Shown piece by piece: positions 1 to 9,236 of a DNA stretch of 64,000 nucleotides. The notes below the pieces were generated by a model. The model worked only from the letters and a program-made list of their open reading frames with translations, did no database searches and had not been told where the DNA came from. How positions within the stretch are numbered: position 1 is the first letter of the stretch; each line of letters opens with the position of its first letter. The DNA is from Paraglaciecola sp. L1A13 (GTDB lineage: Bacteria > Pseudomonadota > Gammaproteobacteria > Enterobacterales > Alteromonadaceae), in contig NZ_CP047024.1 of the NCBI RefSeq assembly GCF_009796745.1, forward strand, positions 1,426,001 through 1,490,000, given 5' to 3'. Made by a program: the position numbers and the translations under genes.

Positions 1-656
1 GAATAATAGAAGATGTTGGGCACATTGAATCCTTAACGCCAACCGGCGATGATATTCGCCTCAGTATTCGGGTGAATAAACTGGATATGTCTGATGTGGC
101 GTTAGGCGACAGTATTGCCAACAACGGTGTTTGTTTAACGGTGGTAGATATGAGCCCCAGTGGGTTTAGTGCGGATGTATCGCATGAGACCATTAAGCGC
201 AGCGGCTTTGCCAGCTATAAAGCCGGCAGTAAAGTCAATTTGGAAAAAGCCATGTTACCGACATCTCGTTTTGGCGGGCATATCGTCAGCGGTCACGTTG
301 ATGGGGTGGGCGAAGTACAATCTATCAACCCTGTTGGTCGTTACGTCGAAATTTGGGTTCAAGCGCCTACTGAGTTAGCTCGTTATTTAGCAGAGAAAGG
401 CTCAATAACCGTTGATGGTGTGAGCTTGACCGTTAACGCTGTAGAGGGCGCTAAATTCTTGATCACGCTTATTCCTCACAGTCTGCAAGAAACCATTATT
501 GGTGGTTACAAAAAAGGCACCAAAATCAATTTAGAAGTGGACGTGGTTGCGCGTTACCTTGAGCGCTTGATGCTCGGTGACAAAGCCGCTGAATCAGGTC
601 AACAAAAATCAGATATCAGCATGGCGTTTTTAGCCGAGAATGGCTATTTGCGTTAA
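1..656 (+). CDS. ribE: Riboflavin synthase alpha chain, 5' end outside window
   Basis: Catalyses the last step of riboflavin synthesis, the dismutation of two 6,7-dimethyl-8-ribityllumazine molecules. The frame is already open at base 3 and reads IIEDVGHIES, which matches the family N-terminus just after MFTG, so only about four codons are missing. Two lumazine-binding barrel repeats are visible: the first with NGVCLTVVDMSP, the second with DGVSLTVNAVEG. SRFGGHIVSGHVDGVG lies between them. An ATG-like start at 72 would cut away the first strands of barrel one and was not used. It heads a run of same-strand vitamin genes (ribBX, ribH, nusB, thiL). Identity is secure; only the true start is unseen. 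Confidence 0.96.
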   Translation, partial: IIEDVGHIESLTPTGDDIRLSIRVNKLDMSDVALGDSIANNGVCLTVVDMSPSGFSADVSHETIKRSGFASYKAGSKVNLEKAMLPTSRFGGHIVSGHVDGVGEVQSINPVGRYVEIWVQAPTELARYLAEKGSITVDGVSLTVNAVEGAKFLITLIPHSLQETIIGGYKKGTKINLEVDVVARYLERLMLGDKAAESGQQKSDISMAFLAENGYLR

Positions 657-754
657 CAAACACGCTGAAGGACAAGTAGTGTGTTTGTAGCACACAATTA
701 CATACGCAGTTAACTGCTTAACCCTAAGAATCAACAAGAAAGAATCACAATATT

Positions 755-1852
755 ATGTCAATGAACACAACAGCAGAAATTATTGAAGACATTCGTCTTG
801 GAAAAATGGTTATTTTGATGGATGACGAAGACCGTGAAAACGAAGGCGATTTAATTATGGCTGCCGAGCACGTAACCCCCCAGGACATCAATTTTATGGT
901 GACCCATGCGCGAGGTTTGGTGTGTTTACCTATGACCGCCGAACGCTGTCAGCGTTTAAATTTACCGTTGATGGTCGACAACAACGGTGCGCAGTTTTCG
1001 ACTAACTTTACCGTGTCAATCGAGGCGCGAGAAGGTGTTACTACAGGCATTTCAGCTGCGGATCGTGCGCGTACTATTTTGGCTGCCGTTGCTCCTGAAG
1101 CAACCGCAAATGATATTGTACAGCCAGGTCATATATTCCCGTTAATTGCTAAAGAAGGCGGTGTATTAAACCGAGCTGGTCACACTGAAGCGGGGGTTGA
1201 TTTACCACGTTTAGCGGGTCTAGAGCCTGCATCAGTTATCGTTGAAATTCTAAACGAAGATGGCACCATGGCCCGGGGCCCCGAACTAAAAGAGTTCGCG
1301 AAAAAGCATAATCTCAAAATTGGCACCATTGCCGATTTAATTGAATACCGTAACTTGAACGAAACCACCATCGAGCAGGTAGCAAAGTGTAAGCTACCCA
1401 CTGAGTACGGTGAATTTGATTTAGTGACCTATAAAGATTCGATCGACAATCTAGTGCACTTTGCTTTGTGCAAAGGTGAAATTAAACCTAATGAGCCCAC
1501 CTTGGTTCGAGTGCATTTGCACAATACCTTAAGTGATTTGCTAGGATCACAACGTGCCATAGAGCGCAGCATGGACTTACCTCAAGCACTGAAGCGTATC
1601 GCTGACGAAGGTGGTGTGTTGGTGTTGCTGGGCAAAGACGAAGATTTGTTGACCCAAGTCATGCAATTTCAAGCGGAAGATAACGGTGAAAAACCCGTAG
1701 GGGAAGCGTGGAGTGGTACTTCTCGTACTGTTGGGGTAGGGAGTCAGATTTTGGCCAGCCTTGGAGTGAAAGAAATGCGCTTACTGAGTCGACCTAAGAA
1801 ATATCATGCCCTATCTGGTTACGGCTTAGAAGTGGTTGAATACGTCGATTAA
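755..1852 (+). CDS. ribB: RibBX-type DHBP synthase with degenerate GTP cyclohydrolase II domain
   Basis: The N-terminal ~200 residues are 3,4-dihydroxy-2-butanone 4-phosphate synthase (ribulose 5-phosphate to DHBP plus formate). They carry the acidic loop [11 protein letters not shown] at about residues 23-33, then GHIFPL and [11 protein letters not shown]. The C-terminal ~160 residues align in shape with GTP cyclohydrolase II (RibA), but the zinc-binding Cys triad is gone: where RibA has a CxxDxxxSxRCDCG-like segment this protein reads [13 protein letters not shown], with no Cys. Such hybrids, called RibBX, have been described in proteobacteria including Shewanella and lack cyclohydrolase II activity, so a separate ribA is expected elsewhere. 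The gene follows ribE by 98 bp and ends at a strong terminator. Confidence 0.93.
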   Translation: MSMNTTAEIIEDIRLGKMVILMDDEDRENEGDLIMAAEHVTPQDINFMVTHARGLVCLPMTAERCQRLNLPLMVDNNGAQFSTNFTVSIEAREGVTTGISAADRARTILAAVAPEATANDIVQPGHIFPLIAKEGGVLNRAGHTEAGVDLPRLAGLEPASVIVEILNEDGTMARGPELKEFAKKHNLKIGTIADLIEYRNLNETTIEQVAKCKLPTEYGEFDLVTYKDSIDNLVHFALCKGEIKPNEPTLVRVHLHNTLSDLLGSQRAIERSMDLPQALKRIADEGGVLVLLGKDEDLLTQVMQFQAEDNGEKPVGEAWSGTSRTVGVGSQILASLGVKEMRLLSRPKKYHALSGYGLEVVEYVD

Positions 1853-1876
1853 TTTCTTTTGGGTTAATCATTTACT

Positions 1877-1911
1877 AAACAACGTCTGACTATCAGGCGT
1901 TGTTTGTTTTT
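1877..1911 (+). terminator. Rho-independent terminator after ribBX
   Basis: A 13-bp stem (1877-1889 with 1893-1905, one T-G wobble, loop CTA) is followed by GTTTTT. It separates ribBX from ribH, so ribH probably has its own promoter. Confidence 0.8.
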
Positions 1912-1953
1912 ATCACCATAAATGTGCATTTTATAATCACTGCATTAAGCTGT

Positions 1954-1981
1954 TTGGGATCAAATTGCTATGTGCTATTAT
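1954..1981 (+). promoter_or_regulatory. Candidate sigma-70 promoter for ribH-nusB
   Basis: TTGGGA (1954-1959), a 16-bp spacer and TATTAT (1976-1981), followed by ACGCGCC. It lies between the ribBX terminator and the ribH start. Judged by eye only. Confidence 0.4.
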
Positions 1982-2015
1982 ACGCGCCATTTTTTATAGT
2001 TAAGGCTCATTAAGC

Positions 2016-2492
2016 ATGAATGTCATTGAAGGTAATATTCGCGCAACAGGCAAAAAATTTGCGATAGTTGTGTCTCGTTTCAACAGTTTTGTAGTTGAAA
2101 GTTTGGTTGATGGTGCACTAGATACTTTAGAGCGTCACGGTGAGGTCAACGACCAAGATATCACTTTGGTGCGTGTTCCTGGTGCTTATGAGTTACCTAT
2201 TGCCGCTAAAAAATTAGCTGAGAAAGGCACTTTTGATGCCATTATCGCGTTAGGCGCGGTTATCCGTGGCGGTACACCGCATTTTGAATTTGTAGCTGGT
2301 GAGTGTAATAAAGGCTTGGCTCAGGTTTCTTTAGAGTATGGTATTCCTGTTTCTTTTGGTGTGATTACAACCGACAGTATTGAGCAAGCAATTGAGCGTT
2401 CTGGCACAAAAGCTGGTAACAAAGGCGCTGAAGCTGCACTAGGTGCACTGGAAATGGTTAACGTAATGGCCAATATCGAAGGGGCAAAGTAG
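2016..2492 (+). CDS. ribH: 6,7-dimethyl-8-ribityllumazine synthase
   Basis: Condenses 5-amino-6-ribitylaminouracil with DHBP, the RibB product, to give lumazine, the substrate of RibE. At 158 residues it has family length. Seen in order: [17 protein letters not shown] near the N-terminus (ribityl pocket), [15 protein letters not shown] (residues ~50-65), and [15 protein letters not shown] (~80-95), where the GG-TPH-E segment holds the phosphate-binding and catalytic His region. The ATG at 2016 follows TAAGGCTCATTAAGC. The stop codon TAG directly abuts the nusB GTG, indicating translational coupling. Confidence 0.97.
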   Translation: MNVIEGNIRATGKKFAIVVSRFNSFVVESLVDGALDTLERHGEVNDQDITLVRVPGAYELPIAAKKLAEKGTFDAIIALGAVIRGGTPHFEFVAGECNKGLAQVSLEYGIPVSFGVITTDSIEQAIERSGTKAGNKGAEAALGALEMVNVMANIEGAK

Positions 2493-2915
2493 GTGAAACC
2501 AGCAGCTCGTCGTAAAGCAAGAGAACTTGCGGTTCAAGCCGTATACTCTTGGCAGATGTCTAAAAATCCACTCGACCAAATAGAGCTGAGTATCGTTACT
2601 AGCAATAATATGCAAGACGTCGATACTGAGTATTTTCTAGAGTTGTTGCGTGCAGTCGTGCGTAAAACGGCTGAGTTAGATGCTAAAATTAAGCCTTTCT
2701 TAGGGCGTTTGCCTGAAGAACTTGATCCCGTCGAAAAAGCAATTTTAAGACTGGCGACTTACGAACTGGCAGAGCGTATTGATGTTCCATACAAGGTCGT
2801 TATCAATGAAGCCATTGAACTGGCTAAATCGTTTGGTGCAGAAGAAAGCCATAAGTTCGTCAATGGCGTACTAGACAAAGCAATCAAGACCCTTCGTAAA
2901 CACGAGTTGTCATAA
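2493..2915 (+). CDS. nusB: Transcription antitermination factor NusB
   Basis: NusB binds boxA RNA together with NusE (ribosomal S10) and assembles the rRNA antitermination complex; a matching boxA is present in this window at 29347. The protein has 140 residues, all-helical, starting [20 protein letters not shown], the usual arginine-rich N-terminal RNA-binding helix, with the NusB signature [20 protein letters not shown] segment (here [15 protein letters not shown]) and [13 protein letters not shown] following. It starts with GTG immediately after the ribH stop codon (no gap). The ribH-nusB pairing is a standard gammaproteobacterial arrangement. Confidence 0.97.
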   Translation: MKPAARRKARELAVQAVYSWQMSKNPLDQIELSIVTSNNMQDVDTEYFLELLRAVVRKTAELDAKIKPFLGRLPEELDPVEKAILRLATYELAERIDVPYKVVINEAIELAKSFGAEESHKFVNGVLDKAIKTLRKHELS

Positions 2916-2926
2916 AAGAGCGTTAT

Positions 2927-2965
2927 ATTTAAAGGGGTTGCGCAATTGTATGCGCCCCTTTAAAT
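2927..2965 (+). terminator. Perfect inverted repeat between nusB and thiL
   Basis: ATTTAAAGGGG (2927-2937) pairs perfectly over 11 bp with CCCCTTTAAAT (2955-2965). The 17-nt loop itself contains GCGCA/TGCG complementarity. A short T run (AGTTTTTA) comes only about 8 nt later, so it may be a weak terminator, an attenuator or an RNA-stability hairpin. Confidence 0.5.
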
Positions 2966-2988
2966 CTGAGAGTTTTTAAAATAATAAT

Positions 2989-3987
2989 GTGAAAGAATTT
3001 TCGTTAATCGATACCTATTTTCGTGATGTTAGTTTTCAGCGCAAGGATGTGTTGTTAGGCATCGGCGATGATTGTGCCATTACCCAGATACCCGCCGGAC
3101 AAGCATTAGCTACCACAACTGATACCCTTGTAAGTGGTGTGCATTTTTTGCCTGACGCATCTCCTAGAGCCATTGCGCAAAAAGCGATTTCAGTCAATCT
3201 AAGCGATTTAGCCGCCATGGGCGCTGAGCCAGCTTGGCTGAGTTTGTCTTTGTCTATTCCTAATGTAGATGAGCAGTGGCTGAAAGCATTTTCTGATGGC
3301 TTTAAAGAGTTAACTGAATTTTACTCAGTGCAACTAATTGGCGGCGACACCGTACAAGGCCCACTGGCCATTACGATCACCGCACAAGGTTTTGTTACCG
3401 CTGACCAAGCCTTAAAACGCTCCGGCGCTCAGCCTGGGGATTTTGTGTATGTCACAGGCTCTATCGGTGATGCAGGATTAGGTCTAGATATTCTGCTAAA
3501 TAAAACTGAGGTTGAAAATCCCCAGCACCGTGAATATTTACTTAACCGTTTACACTACCCAACGGCTAGAGTATTTGCAGGAACGAGCTTACGGCGCGTA
3601 GCAAGCGCCTGCATTGATATATCCGATGGCTTACTGGCTGACATTAAACATATTCTAAAGGCGTCCCAGTGTGGTGCGTGTTTGCAACTGGACAAACTTC
3701 CTTTATCTAGCGCCATGCTAGAATCGGTAGATAGAGACAGTGCATTTCATTATGCATTAAGTTCAGGTGATGACTATGAACTGCTCTTTACCGTCAGCGA
3801 AGAACAGAAGAACAATGTTGATCGCGTGTTAGCATGTAGCAATGTAACGGCGACTTGCATCGGTCAAATTAATGGCGCCGTGGGCAAAGTCGATTTGAAA
3901 ATTGATGACGAAAGTTACGTCTATAATCAAACCGGTTTCGAGCATTTTAGTGCGTCAGAACCGAGTATTAACGCCAAGCGAGCATAA
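2989..3987 (+). CDS. thiL: Thiamine-monophosphate kinase
   Basis: ATP-dependent phosphorylation of thiamine monophosphate to the cofactor thiamine diphosphate. The 332 residues show the PurM/AIR-synthase-like fold: GIGDDCAI near residue 25, TTDTLVSGVHF (~43-53), VNLSDLAAMGAEP (~70-82), GGDTV (~118), SGAQPGDFVYVTGSIGDA, and DISDGLLADIKHIL near 210. The start is GTG at 2989 in AATAATGTGAAAGAA; no better start gives the EFSLIDTYF N-terminus. The stop codon overlaps the pgpA ATG by one base (TAATG). Confidence 0.96.
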   Translation: MKEFSLIDTYFRDVSFQRKDVLLGIGDDCAITQIPAGQALATTTDTLVSGVHFLPDASPRAIAQKAISVNLSDLAAMGAEPAWLSLSLSIPNVDEQWLKAFSDGFKELTEFYSVQLIGGDTVQGPLAITITAQGFVTADQALKRSGAQPGDFVYVTGSIGDAGLGLDILLNKTEVENPQHREYLLNRLHYPTARVFAGTSLRRVASACIDISDGLLADIKHILKASQCGACLQLDKLPLSSAMLESVDRDSAFHYALSSGDDYELLFTVSEEQKNNVDRVLACSNVTATCIGQINGAVGKVDLKIDDESYVYNQTGFEHFSASEPSINAKRA

Positions 3988-4475
3988 TGGACAGGCATAT
4001 TCGTAAACGCGTATCGTTAGCTAACCCAGTGCACTTTTTAGCATTGGGTTTTGGTAGCGGTTTAGCGCCCAAAGCACCCGGTACATTTGGCACAATTGCG
4101 GCCATTCCATTAGTGTGCCTTTTAGCATATAGCACCTCACTTAGCGGATATTTACTGGTTACGCTTGTTGCCTCGATTGTGGGCATTTGGTTATGCGGTA
4201 AAACGGCGAAAGACATGATGGTGCATGATGATTCATCCATCGTGTGGGACGAAATTGCCGGTTTGCTTATCACCATGATTGCTGTGCCGTTAAGCTGGCA
4301 AACCTTATTGTTAGGCTTCGTGCTATTTCGGCTATTTGATATCCTTAAACCTTGGCCAATTAGCTATCTGGATGCGCGAGTGCATGGCGGATTCGGCATT
4401 ATGATTGACGATGTATTAGCAGGCTTTTTTGCGCTAATTCTGATGCATCTCACACTTTATTGCGGCTGGTTGTAG
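3987..4475 (+). CDS. pgpA: Phosphatidylglycerophosphatase A
   Basis: Inner-membrane phosphatase removing the terminal phosphate of phosphatidylglycerophosphate to form phosphatidylglycerol. The 162 residues include FGSGLAPKAPGTFGTIAAIP near the N-terminus, VWDEIAGLLITM (~88-99, the conserved acidic metal region), and FRLFDILKPWPI with a following DARVHGGFGIMIDDVLAG, all hallmarks of PgpA. Three or four hydrophobic segments are visible. It is coupled to thiL by a one-base TAATG overlap, the common thiL-pgpA arrangement. Its membrane-lipid role links functionally to pssA at 27.4 kb. Confidence 0.95.
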   Translation: MDRHIRKRVSLANPVHFLALGFGSGLAPKAPGTFGTIAAIPLVCLLAYSTSLSGYLLVTLVASIVGIWLCGKTAKDMMVHDDSSIVWDEIAGLLITMIAVPLSWQTLLLGFVLFRLFDILKPWPISYLDARVHGGFGIMIDDVLAGFFALILMHLTLYCGWL

Positions 4476-4602
4476 TCGGTTTACATTGCGTGCGGCTGTA
4501 TTGCGTATAGCTTGTCACAATGGAAATAAAGCACTGACAAATTCTTTATTTCACACTGCAGCGCTACTACTAACAATATCTACATTTCGATAAAGGAACA
4601 CC

Positions 4603-5046
4603 ATGAAAATTTGGGTTGATGCGGACGCTTGTCCGGTACTTGTGAAACAAATTTTATTTAAGGCCGCTCAGCGTACACAGATTGAAATGACCCTAGTGGC
4701 CAATCAACATATTCCCGTGCCACCGGATAAGAACATCACCAGTATTCAAGTACAAAGTGGTTTTGACGTGGCAGATGATTATATTGTTGAGCAATGTGTG
4801 GCTAATGACTTGGTCATTACGGCGGACATACCCCTTGCGGCAGAAGTGATAGCTAAAGGTGCTTTAGCGCTAAATCCACGGGGCGAGCTATATACCAAAG
4901 AGAGTATTGGTAGCATATTGAATATTCGTGATTTTATGGACACCATGCGTAGCAGTGGCGTACAAACCGGTGGACCAGGTGCTTACGGCAGTAAAGAAAA
5001 ACAAGCGTTCGCCAATAACCTAGACAGGTTACTGGCGCAACGTTAG
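4603..5046 (+). CDS. yaiI: YaiI/YqxD family protein (UPF0178)
   Basis: A 147-residue member of the YaiI family, whose biochemical role is not established; the fold is PIN-like with conserved acidic residues. Seen: [17 protein letters not shown] at the N-terminus, [38 protein letters not shown] and the C-terminal [21 protein letters not shown], the pattern that defines the family. The ATG at 4603 is preceded by AAAGGAACACC, a good ribosome-binding site. It stands alone, 127 bp after pgpA, convergent with dxs; no clear terminator hairpin was seen in the 39-bp gap. Confidence 0.9.
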   Translation: MKIWVDADACPVLVKQILFKAAQRTQIEMTLVANQHIPVPPDKNITSIQVQSGFDVADDYIVEQCVANDLVITADIPLAAEVIAKGALALNPRGELYTKESIGSILNIRDFMDTMRSSGVQTGGPGAYGSKEKQAFANNLDRLLAQR

Positions 5047-5085
5047 ATACAATTTTTTGAGGTTGACACTTGATGCGCGTGCACC

Positions 5086-6948
5086 CTAACTAAAAAACGC
5101 CTGAGCCTTGGCGATAATACCCGCGTCATCTAAGCCTAATTCAGCATACATTTCAGTTTGTGTACTTTGCATAATAAACTCATCAGGTAAGCCTATTTGC
5201 AATAGTCGACAGGTATACTTTGTGCTTAGCAAATACTCAGCCACAGCACCGCCAGCGCCGCCCATAATGGCGCCATCTTCAAGGGTCATAATAAGCTCAT
5301 GTTCTTTTGCAGCCTGACTAACTGCAGCGGTGTCTAATGGTTTCACAAAGCGCATATCGATAACGGTGGCATTTAATACCTCAGCGGCTTTTTCCGCGTA
5401 AGGTAGCAATGCACCAAAATTCAAGATTGCTATTTTTTGCCCTTGGCGAATAGATCTACTTTTGCCTATCTCTAAGGCGTGCATATCGACGTCTGGTTTT
5501 ACCCCAGTGCCTGAGCCTCGAGGGTATCTAACGGCTGCGGGTTTATTCAATTTATGACCAGTGTAGAGCATTTGACGACATTCATTTTCGTCAGCGGGGG
5601 CCATGATCACCATATTAGGTATGCAACGTAAAAATGGAATATCAAATGCGCCTTGGTGTGTTGGGCCATCAGCACCGACTAAACCCGCTCGGTCTATTGC
5701 GAACAATACCGGTAAATTCTGTAACGCCACATCATGGATAAGTTGGTCATAAGCACGTTGTAAAAAAGTTGAATAAATGGCCACAACGGCATTTTGACCT
5801 TCTTTGGCAAGGCCGGCTGCAAACGTTACCGCGTGTTGTTCGGCGATGGCCACATCAAAATATTGCTTAGGGTATTTTTGTGAAAACTCTACCATGCCAG
5901 AACCTTCACGCATGGCTGGGGTGACTGCCATTAGATTAGGATCTTGCTGCGCCATGTCACACAACCAACGACCGAATATGTTTGAATAGGTCGGGTCGCT
6001 TGGTGCCGCTTTTGGCAAACCGTCAGCTGATGGATTAAATTTAGGCACAGCATGAAATTTAATAGGATCTTTTTCGGCCAGTTCGTAGCCTTTGCCTTTT
6101 TTGGTCACTACGTGCAGAATTTGAGCGCCTTTGATATTGCGCATATTTTTCAGGGTTTCAACCACACCGTTTACATCATGGCCGTCAATTGGCCCAATAT
6201 AGTTAAAGCCTAATTCTTCAAAGATAGTGCCAGGCACAACCATGCCCTTAATATGCTCTTCCGCTCGGCTAGCGAATTCTTTAATCGGTGGAACGGTGCT
6301 GAGCAGCTTTTTACCGCCATCACGAATAGAGTTAAAGAAGTTACCCGTAAGTAAACGAGCCAAATGGCTGTTTAATGCGCCTACGTTCTCTGAAATCGAC
6401 ATTTCGTTATCATTTAAGATAACCAGCATGTCTTTGTCTATGTCACCGCCGTGATTAAGTGCTTCGAACGCCATTCCGGCTGTCATTGCGCCATCACCGA
6501 TTACCGCTACTACTTTTCGGCCTAAGGCTTCTTTTTCAGCGGCAACGGCCATGCCTACAGCTGCACTGATAGACGTTGATGAGTGACCGACAGCAAAGGT
6601 GTCGTATTCACTTTCATTTGGCCACGGGAAGGGGTGTAGGCCGTTTTTCTGACGTATCGTAGGCATACGGTCACGACGCCCCGTTAAAATCTTGTGAGGA
6701 TAAGCCTGATGGCCCACATCCCATATCAAACGGTCAAATGGCGTGTTGTAAACGTAATGCAAAGCCACAGTCAATTCGACTGTGCCTAACCCGGACGCAA
6801 AGTGACCACTACTTTGGCTTACGCTGGTAAGTAAATATTGACGTAATTCTTTTGAAACTTGCTTTAGTTTGTCTTGCGGTAACTCGCGCAATTGCTTGGG
6901 GGTGTCCGCCAAAGCCAGAAGAGGGTAGTGGGCTAAATCCAGGGTCAT
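5086..6948 (-). CDS. dxs: 1-deoxy-D-xylulose-5-phosphate synthase
   Basis: Thiamine-diphosphate enzyme joining pyruvate and glyceraldehyde 3-phosphate, first step of the MEP isoprenoid pathway; DXP also feeds thiamine and pyridoxal synthesis. At 620 residues it matches family length. Seen: [16 protein letters not shown] (~78-93), the ThDP/metal motif [18 protein letters not shown] (~152) with NDN downstream, the transketolase-type central domain with [13 protein letters not shown] (~370), and [18 protein letters not shown]. It is the last gene of xseB-ispA-dxs, the usual gammaproteobacterial order. Confidence 0.98.
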   Translation of the reverse strand: MTLDLAHYPLLALADTPKQLRELPQDKLKQVSKELRQYLLTSVSQSSGHFASGLGTVELTVALHYVYNTPFDRLIWDVGHQAYPHKILTGRRDRMPTIRQKNGLHPFPWPNESEYDTFAVGHSSTSISAAVGMAVAAEKEALGRKVVAVIGDGAMTAGMAFEALNHGGDIDKDMLVILNDNEMSISENVGALNSHLARLLTGNFFNSIRDGGKKLLSTVPPIKEFASRAEEHIKGMVVPGTIFEELGFNYIGPIDGHDVNGVVETLKNMRNIKGAQILHVVTKKGKGYELAEKDPIKFHAVPKFNPSADGLPKAAPSDPTYSNIFGRWLCDMAQQDPNLMAVTPAMREGSGMVEFSQKYPKQYFDVAIAEQHAVTFAAGLAKEGQNAVVAIYSTFLQRAYDQLIHDVALQNLPVLFAIDRAGLVGADGPTHQGAFDIPFLRCIPNMVIMAPADENECRQMLYTGHKLNKPAAVRYPRGSGTGVKPDVDMHALEIGKSRSIRQGQKIAILNFGALLPYAEKAAEVLNATVIDMRFVKPLDTAAVSQAAKEHELIMTLEDGAIMGGAGGAVAEYLLSTKYTCRLLQIGLPDEFIMQSTQTEMYAELGLDDAGIIAKAQAFFS

Positions 6949-6996
6949 TAGGTTCGTTTCTACTATTATTATCTGATGATGATGTATCGTTCGTAA

Positions 6997-7887
6997 TTAG
7001 TAATTACGATGAATGACGAAATCGGTAAAAGATCTCAACACCTGTGTATTGTAGGGCAAAGCTAGCAAAGCTTGAAGTGCTTCTTGGTGAAGTTCACTTA
7101 GATATCGCTGAGCTCCTGCTATACCAAGCAACGCAGGGTAGGTGCTTTTATTCTGTTCTTGGTCTGAACCTTGGGGCTTGCCTAAGGTTTCTGAATCACC
7201 AATAACATCTAAAATGTCGTCTTGTACTTGAAATGCTAAACCTATCGTTTGCGCATATTGACACAGCAGTGCTTTACTCTCGTCTGTTATTTCTGCGCTT
7301 AGGGAACAAGCCATTTCAACGGCTGCTAAAATTAATGCGCCGGTTTTTTTGCTATGTAGCAATTCTAACTGTGACTGACTAATACGTTTATTCGTTGAAT
7401 CTAGATCAATCGCTTGACCACCGCACATCCCTGAATAGCCAGATGCACGGCTGAGTATTTTAACTAACTCAATACGTTGTTGATTAGCAAATTCTGACAA
7501 GGGATAGTTGGCAATAATTTCAAAGGCCAGCGTTTGCAAGGCATCGCCCGCCAATATGGCATTGGCTTCGTCAAACTGAATATGACAGGTTGGATGACCG
7601 CGACGCAAATCGTCGTCGTCCATTGCTGGCAAGTCATCGTGCACTAACGAATAGGCATGAATACATTCAAGTGCAAGCGCGGGCGCATCTAAATCTGTTT
7701 CTTGAATGCCCAATGCTTCGCCAACGGCATACACTAAAAACGGACGCATACGTTTACCGCCCATTAGCAGTGCATATTGCATGGCATTTTTTAATGTGGG
7801 GGCGTGATCCCCAAAAGCTGATATTTGCGCTTGCAGTAAGGCGTCTACGTGTTGGTGAACGCACTTTTGTTGAGTCTCAAAAGTCAT
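6997..7887 (-). CDS. ispA: Farnesyl diphosphate synthase (polyprenyl synthase)
   Basis: Condenses IPP with DMAPP and geranyl diphosphate to farnesyl diphosphate, the precursor of undecaprenyl phosphate and quinone tails. In the 296 residues the first aspartate-rich motif reads DDLPAMDDDDLRRG (~84-97) and the second DDILD (~220), with GGKRMRPFLVYAVGEALG before and GKPQGSDQEQNKSTYPALLG after. The short FARM spacing is that of bacterial short-chain FPP/GPP synthases. It starts one base inside the xseB stop codon (TAATG overlap) and precedes dxs by 48 bp, so the three are one operon. Confidence 0.96.
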   Translation of the reverse strand: MTFETQQKCVHQHVDALLQAQISAFGDHAPTLKNAMQYALLMGGKRMRPFLVYAVGEALGIQETDLDAPALALECIHAYSLVHDDLPAMDDDDLRRGHPTCHIQFDEANAILAGDALQTLAFEIIANYPLSEFANQQRIELVKILSRASGYSGMCGGQAIDLDSTNKRISQSQLELLHSKKTGALILAAVEMACSLSAEITDESKALLCQYAQTIGLAFQVQDDILDVIGDSETLGKPQGSDQEQNKSTYPALLGIAGAQRYLSELHQEALQALLALPYNTQVLRSFTDFVIHRNY

Positions 7888-8138
7888 TAGTCTTGGGTAT
7901 TGGAGGGATCGAAGTCGACCAGCACAGATTGCTCATCTTGACCCATTAATATTTGAACTTTCTGTTCAGCTTGTTTTAGTTTGCTTTGACTGTGGCGGGC
8001 CAATTGAATGCCTCGCTCAAAACGCCCTAAGGCATCTTCTAAACTTAGCTCACCTTCTTCCATTTGATTGACTATGCTATCGAGCTCTTGCATCGATTCT
8101 TCAAAGCTCAGGTTTTCGGTTTTTTTACGACTGGTCAT
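7887..8138 (-). CDS. xseB: Exodeoxyribonuclease VII small subunit
   Basis: Small subunit of the single-strand-specific exonuclease VII; the large subunit XseA is not in the window. The 83 residues include SFEESMQELDSIVNQMEEGE and LSLEDALGRFERGIQLAR, the defining family sequence, forming a two-helix hairpin, then a charged tail. First gene of the xseB-ispA-dxs operon; ATG-to-stop coupling with ispA (TAATG). Confidence 0.96.
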   Translation of the reverse strand: MTSRKKTENLSFEESMQELDSIVNQMEEGELSLEDALGRFERGIQLARHSQSKLKQAEQKVQILMGQDEQSVLVDFDPSNTQD

Positions 8139-8468
8139 AGGGTTCGCTTCTATTTTGTATTGCTCTTTTACGAGTTGAGCGCACCTTACCTGAGGGGTAA
8201 ATAGTGGTCAAACCTTTTTCATACCTCAGAGCGTGAACAGTTAAAGATATTTCTCGTATGATGAGATACTTATCTCAACATGATAGTGAGATTTCAGGCT
8301 ACACTACAAAGGATTTGGACCTAAGGACTATAGATTATTTCAACTTAGTCGATAAAATGATTAACCAAGTCAATAAGCTAAATATATATCCTGTTAATTA
8401 AAAGCAGGCGTTTTATAGCTGGGCCATTTTTTATTTCACGTAACACACTTTTTTGATGGGAGTACAAT
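8139..8468. other. Intergenic region between divergent xseB and pomA
   Basis: No gene seen in these 330 bp. They must hold the divergent promoters of xseB-ispA-dxs and pomAB. The one clear element is a palindrome TGAGATA-CT-TATCTCA at 8262-8277. A GGGAG ribosome-binding site (8458-8462) precedes the pomA GTG. Confidence 0.7.
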
Positions 8469-9233
8469 GTGGATTTAGCAACCCTTATCGGCATGATCGG
8501 CGCGTTTGGTTTCGTGATCATGGCCATGGTGCTAGGCGGTGATTTGGGGATGTTTTTTAACGTGCCCTCTATTTTAATCGTCGTGTGCGGTAGTTTATTT
8601 GTGGTGTTGTCTCAATTTACCTTAGGGCAGTTTTTTGGTGCGGGTAAAATTGCCGGCAAAGCCTTTATGTTCAAAATAGAATCACCTGAATCTCAAATTG
8701 AAAAAATTGTTGAAATGGCCGACGCAGCACGCAAAGGCGGTTTCTTAGCGTTAGAAGAAGCACAAATTGAAAATGAATTTATGCAAAAAGGTGTCGACAT
8801 GCTGGTTGATGGGCATGACGTCGATGTTGTGCGGGCTACATTAGGCAAAGATATTTCGATGACCACAGAGCGCCATGAATTTGGTGCCACCATATTTAAA
8901 GGGTTAGGTGACGTAGCGCCTGCAATGGGAATGATTGGTACATTGATTGGTTTGGTTGCTATGTTATCAAACATGGACGATCCCAAATCAATCGGGCCGG
9001 CAATGGCCGTTGCGCTTTTAACCACTCTTTACGGAGCCGTATTAGCGAACGTTGTATGTTTACCTATTGCGGAGAAACTGGGTAATCGTGCGGTGGAAGA
9101 AAAACTCAACCAAAGTCTTATTTTAGACGGCATTATTGGCATAGCTGATGGGCAAAACCCTAGGGTTATCGAAGGAATATTAAAAAATTATTTAGCCGCC
9201 AGTAAACGCGGCAGCGCGACGGAAGACGCATAA
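8469..9233 (+). CDS. pomA: Flagellar stator subunit PomA (MotA/TolQ/ExbB family)
   Basis: Four-helix membrane subunit of the flagellar stator, which with PomB forms the ion channel whose cytoplasmic loop pushes on FliG. The 254 residues open with two hydrophobic helices (LATLIGMIGAFGFVIMAMVLGG, SILIVVCGSLFVVLS), a large charged cytoplasmic loop (~residues 60-150), then GLGDVAPAMGMIGTLIGLVA and a final helix through AVALLTTLYGAVLANVV. It resembles the sodium-type PomA of marine gammaproteobacteria more than E. coli MotA (shorter). The start is GTG at 8469 because the overlapping ATG at 8467 hits TAG after two codons. It is 3 bp from pomB. Confidence 0.94.
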   Translation: MDLATLIGMIGAFGFVIMAMVLGGDLGMFFNVPSILIVVCGSLFVVLSQFTLGQFFGAGKIAGKAFMFKIESPESQIEKIVEMADAARKGGFLALEEAQIENEFMQKGVDMLVDGHDVDVVRATLGKDISMTTERHEFGATIFKGLGDVAPAMGMIGTLIGLVAMLSNMDDPKSIGPAMAVALLTTLYGAVLANVVCLPIAEKLGNRAVEEKLNQSLILDGIIGIADGQNPRVIEGILKNYLAASKRGSATEDA

Positions 9234-9236
9234 GTC

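Noticed and set aside
755..1852. Full bifunctional RibBA activity
   Set aside because: The zinc cysteines of GTP cyclohydrolase II are absent.
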